Below are positions 46,401-53,158 of a stretch of DNA of 64,000 nucleotides, piece by piece (within the stretch, counting starts at the first letter, position 1; the number at the start of each line of letters is the position of its first letter). The notes beneath the pieces are model-generated. The model made no database searches, was not told the origin of the DNA, and saw only the letters and a list, made by a program, of their open reading frames with translations. Position numbers and translations under genes: made by a program. Origin of the DNA: Enterococcus sp. CSURQ0835 (GTDB lineage Bacteria; Bacillota; Bacilli; Lactobacillales; Enterococcaceae); contig NZ_CACSLH010000013.1 of NCBI RefSeq assembly GCF_902706605.1, positions 1-64,000 of the forward strand, given 5' to 3'.

Positions 46401-47705
46401 TTACTCAAACACTGTTTGTTCACTGACCGGAGTAGTAAAAGCAGTCAGTGCTTTTTCCACGATCTCCCAGCGCAATTTTTGTTCATCGGCTTCGGCTAAC
46501 TTAGGATTGCCTAGTGGATGTGGGATCGCTACAGCTGGCACGATCCGATTAGCACCCACCGTTAATGAAATCGGCACGACCGTACAGATATGAACCACTG
46601 GGATCCCCGTTTTTTCAATTTCTTTGACCATCGTTGCACCGCAACGTGTACAGGTTCCTCATGTGGAGGTTAGGATCACAGCATTGACGCCATCGGATTT
46701 TAATTTACCCGCGATCTCAGCGGCATATTTTTTCGCATTGGCTACCGCCGTTCCATTGCCGACTGTCGCGTAAAAATAATCATGCAGACTGCCGATCAGC
46801 CCAGCTTTTTCAGCTTTGCGAAGCACATCTAATGGCACGACGCGATTTGGATCTTGATTAGCATACACCGGATCATACCCACCATGAGCTGTTTCATAGT
46901 GCTCTGCTGACAACGCTTCGACCTCTTTGATCCCATAAGCGCCATATTTCGAAGCACTGCTCGATTCAATATGATCAGGATTATGTTTGGGGACGATCCC
47001 GCCAGAAGTCACCAGCGCGATTTTAGCGGTACGTAAATCTTGCAACGCTTCTGCCGGTTCAACATTATCGAATTCAGGCATCGGATATTCCGTTATATAT
47101 GGCTCATCATTTAATTTTTTTACCAACATCTCAACTGCTCGTGTTGCACCACGGGTTTTTGCTTTGAAATTTTTTCGGCGGCGAACAAAATAGCCATCGC
47201 TTTCCGGTGAAACAGCTTCCTCCTGCAATAATTTCAAGGCTAGATTTGCCATAGGTGGGACAGCTTTTCGCATTCCCGCCGCACTATTTCTAGTTGGTAC
47301 GATATACGCATCTTTTTTATACAGATCTAGCCCAGGATTTTCTTCATACATACCAGTGACCGCTGGAATTTGTAATTGTTCCATGACCGCTTTTGCGACG
47401 GCGCCACATGCCAGCCCGTATCGTCCCGCATTAAAAGCCGGACCACATACGACTAGATCTGGTTGATAGCTTTTGATCATTTCCAAGACGGATCGTTCGG
47501 CTGTTTCCAAATGTTCGTTAAAAAAAGTATCGCCACACACGACAGTCCCAACGATCTCAGCCTCTTCTCCTAGAGCCGTTTTAAATGCCAAACCCGGACC
47601 GATGATTTCAGGTTTCGTAAATGGTTCGATATCTGCTTTATCTTCGCCGCCGATTCCGGCATAAAACTGGTTGATGTAATGGACCAGTCGAAATTTTTTG
47701 CTCAT
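46401..47705 (-). CDS. grdB: Glycine reductase complex component B, gamma subunit (GrdB), selenoprotein
   Basis: A 434-aa selenoprotein read through an in-frame UGA (46659-46661) as selenocysteine 349. GrdB with GrdE forms protein B: glycine binds the pyruvoyl group of GrdE, and its carboxymethyl group is moved to the selenocysteine of GrdA. Up to the UGA the protein ends VNAVILTST; after it the frame goes on GTCTRCGATMVKEIEK and ends EEQTVFE-like SEQTVFE. Both sides match clostridial GrdB without a gap. AGGAGGCG precedes ATG. Read as a stop, the UGA would give a false 348-aa protein plus a 76-aa orphan frame. Sec needs SelA, SelB, SelC and SelD, none of which are in this window. Confidence 0.96.
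46632..46661 (-). promoter_or_regulatory. Sec UGA codon of grdB with candidate SECIS hairpin
   Basis: The UGA is at 46659-46661. Twelve nucleotides downstream on the transcript, CGTTGC and GCAACG (46632-46646) form a perfect 6-bp stem with loop GGU. Bacterial SECIS elements have an upper hairpin starting ~11 nt after UGA with a G/U-rich loop, so spacing and loop fit. Confidence 0.75.
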
Positions 47706-47740
47706 AGTACGCCTCCTTACTTAAACTGAGTTGATCATGA

Positions 47741-48214
47741 TCAGTATTTTCCGAATTCAGCGCGGATTGTCGCCACTTCTTCAATGATGTCATCCACATC
47801 TAAAATCATTTCCATCATACCGATCTGTTCATCATAAACACTTTCATCAGCAAGTGCTTTAAATTCTGGTTCTACCGCGTGATAGACAGCTAGACCTAGC
47901 TGTTGGTTCGTCAATGGACCAGCGTAGGTAGGATCGCCATTCGTTACAGTTTCAGCTGCAAGACCTGCTGCTTCGCCTTCTGCTGCACCGATAATAATCA
48001 CTACATTTTCAGGGCCGTATGTTTCAGCCGCTTCTTTTACTCTACGTTGATTTTCTAAATCCATTGCACCAGCAGCCGTTCAGACGAAACATTCGGTTGA
48101 AGAAAATATTACGTCGGCACCAGTCTCCGCTAGACAAGCTTCGATTGCTTGACCTGGAATCCCGTCACGATCGCCAATGACTAAGACTTTTTTTGCGTTT
48201 ACATCTAAGGTCAT
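47741..48214 (-). CDS. grdA: Glycine reductase complex component A (GrdA), selenoprotein
   Basis: A 157-aa selenoprotein, the carboxymethyl carrier of the complex. Start ATG at 48214 after GGAGGAATC. Residues 42-50 read ECFVU-TAAG, with the selenocysteine codon UGA at position 45 (48080-48082); the sequence continues [20 protein letters not shown], as in clostridial GrdA. The 158-codon length is that of the family. Ignoring the UGA leaves only a 107-aa fragment that starts at an internal Met. After transfer to protein C, the oxidised selenide-sulfide is reduced by TrxA. It lies 34 nt after grdE and 35 nt before grdB. Confidence 0.96.
48080..48082 (-). other. Selenocysteine UGA codon of grdA
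   Basis: The in-frame UGA sits in [17 protein letters not shown], the exact selenocysteine site of known GrdA proteins. A short hairpin candidate (UGC-UGGU-GCA) follows within 15 nt; it is weaker than the one in grdB. Confidence 0.93.
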
Positions 48215-48248
48215 TTTTGATTCCTCCTTGAAATTTTTTAGTTATTGC

Positions 48249-49535
48249 TCAGACACCCTTTGCCGCCATCTGATTAAATCCTAGTTCGTTCGTTGCTCCT
48301 GTGATCGCTTGGATCTCAACGGTAATAGTGCCATCAGGTTGAAGACTGCCATCAAATCCGCCCGCGATCACGTCCGTGTAATCCAACGATCCAATGAGCT
48401 GGTCCATTTTTGGTAAGGTGATCACTTCATTGGCATTGCCCCCTGTGACGACCGCAGTTGCTAATTTGTCAGCATCAGCTAATGATTGACTCGCGCCATC
48501 TCGACCAGCATATTCATCGGTAACGATTACAGTTTTAATCCCTTTTTCTTCGACTTTTTTGCAGTTCATGATCAAGTCAGTATCTGGATTTCCAAAACCT
48601 TCTTGCGAAATGATCACACCGTCTAAACCTAAAAACTCAGTTAATTTGGCGACAAAATCACTGGAGCGGACTTTATCTTGTAAATAAACCGTTTCATTCG
48701 TGATGATCACACCGATAAAATTGATTTCTTTCCCATGTTTTTGATACAAGTCTTCAATCACTGGATTGTTCAAATGATGATAAGTCGTATTTTTATCACA
48801 AGCAGACACACAATTTCCACTGATGATCGCACCATCCATTACTTCAGTCGGATATAAAATCGTCGGTACGATATGTTTCGCATCTGTTCCGTAAACATAC
48901 GTATCATGGAGTAACCCTTGTGTTTGTAACATATAGACATAGCCCACTTTAGGTAGTTCGGGATATTCTTTGATCTGTTCTAATAATGGCTTTGTCTCAT
49001 AAGTCGTCAGTTCAGCTGGTTCAACTGTTTTTCCAAGTTGTCCAATATATTCCGCTGCCTTCAAACCAGCTAACCGAGCAGCTTCTTCATATTGATGTGG
49101 ATCTAGTTCCGCTATTGGTTCCAAAACTAGACAGATCTCGATCAATTTTGAAAAAGGAGTCAGTTCCGCACCTGGACCGGTCATATCAACGATCCCTTCT
49201 TGAAAGCCAATGATTTTCCCAACTGTCATCACCGCACAGCCTTTTAATACATGCGTTCGACCACTGCCTTGGATATTCACTTTATTAATGACTCCTGGAA
49301 AGATCCCTCCCACTGCATCTACTTTACACCGCGGTTCGATCACGTCTTTTATCGGCGTGATTCGAATTGACTCGCCCGGTCGAGCTACTTTTAGTTGGCA
49401 GCTAGCTAATCGTTCATCTGCTAAAATCAACTCACTGATTTTTTCTGGCTCAAGATATAAAGTCGTGCCAACGATTTTTTCTTCTGATCCCAATACCACA
49501 TCTTGAATCTGAATTGTTCCAACTTCTAGCTTCAT
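48249..49535 (-). CDS. grdE: Glycine reductase complex component B, alpha/beta proprotein (GrdE)
   Basis: A 428-aa proprotein that is cleaved to give two subunits; the new N-terminal cysteine becomes the pyruvoyl group that forms a Schiff base with glycine. The cleavage site is visible as SGN-CVSACDKNTTYHH, between Asn241 and Cys242, matching the known site in the Clostridium sticklandii protein. Other typical segments are VDAVGGIFPGVINKVNIQGS and the C-terminal ITGATNELGFNQMAAKGV. AGGTGAAC precedes ATG. It lies between grdX and grdA. Confidence 0.95.
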   Translation of the reverse strand: MKLEVGTIQIQDVVLGSEEKIVGTTLYLEPEKISELILADERLASCQLKVARPGESIRITPIKDVIEPRCKVDAVGGIFPGVINKVNIQGSGRTHVLKGCAVMTVGKIIGFQEGIVDMTGPGAELTPFSKLIEICLVLEPIAELDPHQYEEAARLAGLKAAEYIGQLGKTVEPAELTTYETKPLLEQIKEYPELPKVGYVYMLQTQGLLHDTYVYGTDAKHIVPTILYPTEVMDGAIISGNCVSACDKNTTYHHLNNPVIEDLYQKHGKEINFIGVIITNETVYLQDKVRSSDFVAKLTEFLGLDGVIISQEGFGNPDTDLIMNCKKVEEKGIKTVIVTDEYAGRDGASQSLADADKLATAVVTGGNANEVITLPKMDQLIGSLDYTDVIAGGFDGSLQPDGTITVEIQAITGATNELGFNQMAAKGV

Positions 49536-49581
49536 TCGTTCACCTCACTTTAAATTGTCAAAAAAATGCTGGGTCTCCTTT

Positions 49582-49953
49582 CTAAAAAAATCCCCCGATT
49601 CGCTCTAACGTGCTTCGGGTAATCGAAAAATCTACCAAAGCAAAATCAGCTAATCCTTTTTCCGTCCATTTAGGACAAGTTCGGTCCTGACTGAACTGCT
49701 CATACACCTCAAGTGCTGATTCGATATATGCTAAACTCTCAAGATCGATTGCTTGAGCGGGGGTTGCGGCTAAAATAATGGTTTTATAATACGTCTCATT
49801 GGGCTTTAGACTACTGCTCAATGGATGGCTGAGTAAGACACGTTGTTCTTGTACGATCAATTGCCGAACTTTTTCTAACACTTTACCGTAGGACCCATCC
49901 ACAAATCGCGTGTCAAACTTTGCGGCGACTTGCGGATTATTGGTGACGATCAT
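49582..49953 (-). CDS. grdX: GrdX family protein
   Basis: A 123-aa protein, first gene of the operon. GrdX-like proteins are found at the head of glycine, sarcosine and betaine reductase operons and have no established function. It begins MIVTNNPQVAAKFD, and its C-terminal half contains GLADFALVDFSITRSTLERI. The start is chosen from AGGAGGC 6 nt before ATG at 49953; the 12-residue upstream frame is rejected. The call rests on position plus the VTNNP opening, which is usual in the family. Confidence 0.82.
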   Translation of the reverse strand: MIVTNNPQVAAKFDTRFVDGSYGKVLEKVRQLIVQEQRVLLSHPLSSSLKPNETYYKTIILAATPAQAIDLESLAYIESALEVYEQFSQDRTCPKWTEKGLADFALVDFSITRSTLERIGGFF

Positions 49954-50118
49954 AGTTTGCCTCCTCGTTATGGATAGATTTACTTGCAAGCAAAAATTTT
50001 TAATTTAATTTTTCCATTTCATCTCGCTAGTTAAACTAAATCGAAAAAATGAGAACTGAAGCTACTTATCTAAAAAATATTTTCTAACTCTAATTGTGAC
50101 AAAAGGCACAAGCAAATG

Positions 50119-50160
50119 AAAAACAGAGCACACTACGATCCAATTCGCAGTGTACTCTGT
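50119..50160 (-). terminator. Intrinsic terminator of the glycine riboswitch
   Basis: On the minus strand ACAGAGTACACTGCGA and TCGTAGTGTGCTCTGT form a long stem around a short loop, followed by TTTTTC. Its 5' arm (ACAGAGT) can also pair with ACTCT at 50224-50228, closing P1 of the second aptamer. Terminator formation and aptamer closure are thus mutually exclusive, which predicts an ON switch. Confidence 0.85.
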
Positions 50161-50325
50161 TACTGACCTGAGAGATTCACCTGCAACTGCAAGCTTGCTC
50201 CTTCGGTGTGGGGTGCTCTCCAGAGAGTTGTCTGATCGCGGTTCTTTTACCTGAGATATTCACAGCAATTCCTGCTTGATTACTGCTTATTCCTTCGGTG
50301 GTCAGGGACCCTCTCCCGCGATCTT
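50154..50325 (-). promoter_or_regulatory. Tandem glycine riboswitch
   Basis: Two glycine aptamers lie head to tail. Aptamer 1 (about 50235-50325) has GCGGGAGAGGGTCCC, CACCGAAGGAATAAGC and ATCTCAGGTAAAAGAACCGC. Aptamer 2 (about 50154-50230) has CTCTGGAGAGCACCCC, CACCGAAGGAGCAAGC and ATCTCTCAGGTCAGTAACAG. The GAGAG, CCGAAGG and CTCAGG motifs are the conserved core of the gcvT-type motif. Here it heads a glycine reductase operon, not gcv genes, so glycine would switch on its own reduction. Confidence 0.96.
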
Positions 50326-50357
50326 CAGCCATTTTTTCAAATGAATTCGCCTCTTTA

Positions 50358-50371
50358 AGAAAGCGCTATCA
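50358..50371. promoter_or_regulatory. Candidate CcpA cre site in the grd leader
   Basis: AGAAAGCGCTATCA on the plus strand matches the cre consensus TGWNANCGNTNWCA at every fixed position but the first; the minus strand (TGATAGCGCTTTCT) matches at all but the last. It covers about +5 to +18 from the predicted transcription start, a position typical of CcpA repression. Confidence 0.7.
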
Positions 50372-50382
50372 TTTATAGTTCC

Positions 50383-50411
50383 ATCATAGCAAGGTGAATT
50401 TTTTTTGACAA
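50383..50411 (-). promoter_or_regulatory. Promoter of the grd operon
   Basis: Minus strand -35 TTGTCA (50406-50411), 17-nt spacer, -10 TATGAT (50383-50388). It is followed by the cre-like site and then the tandem riboswitch. Confidence 0.8.
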
Positions 50412-50569
50412 TTTATTTTTTGTTTTCTGACAAATAACTCGTTTATTCTTCTGATCCTTTTCATTCCGTACTAATAAAAAACCATTATTATTCAAATGAT
50501 TGAAGGAAAAAGTTTATTTGTTGCAGCTGACATTGTCTCTACACCAGCTAACTAAAATTTTTGCCCAAC

Positions 50570-50601
50570 AAAAAAAGCTGTCGAGCTAAACTCAACAGCT
50601 T
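50570..50601 (-). terminator. Terminator after tmRNA
   Basis: On the minus strand AAGCTGTTGAG and CTCGACAGCTT form an 11-bp stem (one G-T) with loop TTTAG, followed by TTTTTTTG, 8 nt after the tmRNA 3' end. Confidence 0.88.
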
Positions 50602-50608
50602 AATCAAA

Positions 50609-50975
50609 TGGAGGCGGCGGGAGTCGAACCCGCGTCCAAACACATCGCTACCCAAAACTCTACGCTCATAGTCAGTTCTACTTAAAAGTTTCGCTTCACC
50701 TTTCGCCGAATGACAGGCTAAAGATGTCGCTAGTCTGATGAGCTCTTGTTAAACTTACAGACGGAAAGTTTAACCGTATCCCACTTAAGTTTGAGACCCT
50801 TACCCGAGCACATGGGCGATGCCGGGAGGATCTACGCTAACTGTTTTTAGGCAGCTAAAGCGTAAGAGTAATTGTTTTCTTTAGCAGTTATATTTAACTG
50901 TAACGTTTTTACGTAGCCGTAACCTACGAAGCGCAATTCAAGCTCGACTATGCCTGTCGAATCCGTAACGCCCCC
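50609..50975 (-). ncRNA. ssrA: Transfer-messenger RNA (tmRNA, SsrA)
   Basis: About 367 nt. The 5' end GGGGGCGTTACGGATTCGAC pairs with the 3' end CGCCTCCA to make the tRNA-like acceptor stem; the T arm reads GGACGCGGGTTCGACTCCCG. The internal frame encodes the tag (A)KENNYSYALAA followed by stop (GCTAAAGAAAACAATTACTC and on), which marks stalled peptides for proteolysis. The CCA end is only partly encoded. The tag resembles those of other Lactobacillales. It lies between the grd operon promoter and the DUF2441 gene. Confidence 0.97.
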
Positions 50976-51036
50976 GTTTTGTAGCATTTAATAGTATAGC
51001 ATTCCCTCCTTTAAAATGCAAAAAGCAAATCGGCAA

Positions 51037-51588
51037 CTAACGAAACTCTTTCAAGATCGCGGTGACTTCGATCTCGCCTCCGATTAAAACTTCCGCTAAA
51101 TCAGTTGATGCAGTTTGCCAATAGGCTTGTGCTTGTGCGATCTTTTCAGTCAGGCTGACATCCGCTAACGTTGGCAGCAACTGCGCGTCCCCTGAAAAAA
51201 AGGGTCCGGCGGAAGTTACTTTGACCAGCTGCACGACTTTTCGATCAAATGATTCAAAATTTTTTTGCCAGCGTTCACAATCTGCTAAAGTTTGGGTCCC
51301 ATACAAACATTCAAAGCGTGATGGCAAATGAGAAAACTGTTGCAGACGAACTAACTCCGTGATGATCTCTCGCAAAGCGCGAGCCTCATGAGCCCGAGCT
51401 GCCTGCAAGAACATTTGGGCCTCATCAGTCCAACCTTGTTGCAGTACTTGCGAAACAGTCTGACCGGCCGCATTTTCTGGCTGCTGCGCTAGAAAAAAAT
51501 CATACAAGCGATTATGTTGTCTACCATCAAAGAAAATTTTTTGTCCTATCGTCAACGGTTTACGCGTTACTAAATGATAAAATTCCAT
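51037..51588 (-). CDS. DUF2441-like protein
   Basis: A 183-aa soluble protein. The opening EFYHLVTRKPLTIGQKIFFD followed by GRQHNRLYDFFL fits the DUF2441 pattern (YHLVT, GQ, FD...N), a family of unknown function with a fold distantly related to ADP-ribosyltransferase-like RES/DUF domains, which I mention only as a possibility. The middle is helical (AARAHEARALREIITELVRL) and contains RFECLYGTQTLADCERW. AGGTGAG precedes ATG. It is a single gene between tmRNA and gltA. Confidence 0.65.
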   Translation of the reverse strand: MEFYHLVTRKPLTIGQKIFFDGRQHNRLYDFFLAQQPENAAGQTVSQVLQQGWTDEAQMFLQAARAHEARALREIITELVRLQQFSHLPSRFECLYGTQTLADCERWQKNFESFDRKVVQLVKVTSAGPFFSGDAQLLPTLADVSLTEKIAQAQAYWQTASTDLAEVLIGGEIEVTAILKEFR

Positions 51589-51626
51589 CGGCTCACCTAC
51601 GTTTTTATTTTTAGCTTAGCATAAAT

Positions 51627-52991
51627 TTAACGTTTGGCTAGTGGTGTATAGGAAATATCTGGTGCCACTTCCATATACGCTGGCCGAATGATCTTTTGCA
51701 CATTGACTAATTCTTCCATCCGATGCGCGGACCATCCAACGATCCGGGCAATCGCAAAAATCGGCGTGAATAACTCTGCTGGCAGATCCAAGAGCTGATA
51801 AACAAACCCGCTGAAAAAATCAATGTTGGCACTAACGCCCTTGAACATCTTGCGGTTTTTTTGAATGACTTGAGGAGCTAAATATTCTATTTTGCGATAC
51901 AAATCAAAATCCGCTTGAGCAGCCGCCCCTTTTTCTAACGCTAATTTTTCCACGAATTTTTTGAACAACTCCGCGCGCGGATCTGAATTAGCATAAACCG
52001 CATGCCCCATCCCATAGATCAATCCTTGTCGATCAAAAACTTCTTTATTCAAGATTTTTTGTAAATAAGCAGCGATCGCAGCATCATCGGTGGGATCGGT
52101 AACGTGGGCTTTGATATCTGCCATCATTTGTGCGACTTTGATATTGGCACCGCCATGTTTAGGCCCTTTTAATGAACCCAATGCCGCTGCAATCGTCGAG
52201 TAAGTATCAGTCCCGCTGGAGGTCACCACATGAGTAGTAAACGTGGAATTATTCCCGCCACCATGCTCCATGTGTAAAACTAATGCCATGTCTAATGTTT
52301 GAGCTTCTTGAAAAGTATATTTTTTATCGGGACGCAACATAGTCAAAATCGCTTCTGCTGTACTGAGTGCTGGATCAGGCCGATGGATATACATACTGCC
52401 ATCTTTTTCATAATGATTATATGCATGATATGAATAAACCGCCAGCATCGGAAATTCACTGATCAGCGAGATACTTTGACGTAAGACATTTTCTAAACTC
52501 GTATTATCCGCCGCTTCATCGTAACAACCTAATGTTAGAATACCTCGAGCCATCATATTTATAATATCGTGAGTGGTGGCTTTCATAATAACATCGCGAA
52601 CAAAATGAGTTGGAAGCGTTCTTTTTTCAGCTAATGTCACTCGAAAGTCTGCCAGTTGTTTGGCAGTCGGCAACGTGCCAAATAATAACAAATACGTAAT
52701 TTCTTCATACCCAAAACGCGCTTCGGAAACAAAACCGTCGACTAACTCATTAATGTCAATTCCGCGATAGCGTAATTCACCTTCGTCTGAGATAACTTTT
52801 CCGTTTTTCATTTTTTGAGGATGAATCGTCGAAATATTAGTCAGACCAGCGAGCACACCTTTCCCATCGTTGTCCCGTAGCCCTTTTTTAACATGGTACT
52901 TCTGATAGAGACCACTTTCCAAATGATCGTTTGCTCGAATAGTCTCTGTCATTTTTTGATAGTTGAATGTAGCGTTTGTTGTATCTGACAT
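51627..52991 (-). CDS. gltA: Citrate synthase
   Basis: A 454-aa citrate (Si)-synthase that condenses oxaloacetate with acetyl-CoA. Visible: LRYRGIDINELVDG, VLHMEHGGGNNSTFTTHVV with a catalytic histidine, GPKHGGANIKV and GLIYGMGHAVYANSDPRAE with the second histidine; the Asp lies in the FDLY/FSGFVYQLL region. The N terminus carries ~40 extra residues over the E. coli core, as in other Lactobacillales and clostridia. It is divergent from acnA-icd across a 167-bp shared promoter region, giving a complete oxidative branch to 2-oxoglutarate. GGAGGGAC precedes ATG. Confidence 0.94.
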   Translation of the reverse strand: MSDTTNATFNYQKMTETIRANDHLESGLYQKYHVKKGLRDNDGKGVLAGLTNISTIHPQKMKNGKVISDEGELRYRGIDINELVDGFVSEARFGYEEITYLLLFGTLPTAKQLADFRVTLAEKRTLPTHFVRDVIMKATTHDIINMMARGILTLGCYDEAADNTSLENVLRQSISLISEFPMLAVYSYHAYNHYEKDGSMYIHRPDPALSTAEAILTMLRPDKKYTFQEAQTLDMALVLHMEHGGGNNSTFTTHVVTSSGTDTYSTIAAALGSLKGPKHGGANIKVAQMMADIKAHVTDPTDDAAIAAYLQKILNKEVFDRQGLIYGMGHAVYANSDPRAELFKKFVEKLALEKGAAAQADFDLYRKIEYLAPQVIQKNRKMFKGVSANIDFFSGFVYQLLDLPAELFTPIFAIARIVGWSAHRMEELVNVQKIIRPAYMEVAPDISYTPLAKR

Positions 52992-53041
52992 GACGACGTC
53001 CCTCCATTATTTGAATTTGATAAACTGGTGATTTGTAAGGG

Positions 53042-53050
53042 ATTATAGCA
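53042..53050 (-). promoter_or_regulatory. Extended -10 promoter of gltA
   Basis: Minus strand TGCTATAAT (TGn plus TATAAT, -10 at 53042-53047), 50 nt upstream of the gltA start. The -35 is poor, as is usual with an extended -10. Confidence 0.65.
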
Positions 53051-53086
53051 TAATATTTAAAAAATGAAATAGTTTTAATAAAAGTA

Positions 53087-53115
53087 TTTACTTTCAATTT
53101 TAAGGCTCGTATAAT
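53087..53115 (+). promoter_or_regulatory. Promoter of acnA-icd
   Basis: Plus strand -35 TTTACT (53087-53092), 17-nt spacer, -10 TATAAT (53110-53115), 44 nt upstream of the acnA start. It is divergent from the gltA promoter, 37 bp away, so one regulator could control both. Confidence 0.7.
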
Positions 53116-53158
53116 AAATCCAATTTAAGAATTTCAATAACAATAGGAGGCCTTTTTG

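Noticed and set aside
46401-46631. A separate 76-aa gene after grdB
   Set aside because: It is the C-terminal part of GrdB beyond the selenocysteine UGA; it has no ribosome binding site and begins inside the conserved region GATMVKEIEK.
47741-48214. grdA as a pseudogene with a premature stop
   Set aside because: The UGA is at the known Sec site and both flanks are conserved; the operon is otherwise intact.
50141-50330. Repeated CCTTCGGTG units as a possible CRISPR or direct-repeat array
   Set aside because: The two copies are the CCGAAGG cores of the two glycine aptamers; no further repeats or spacers.
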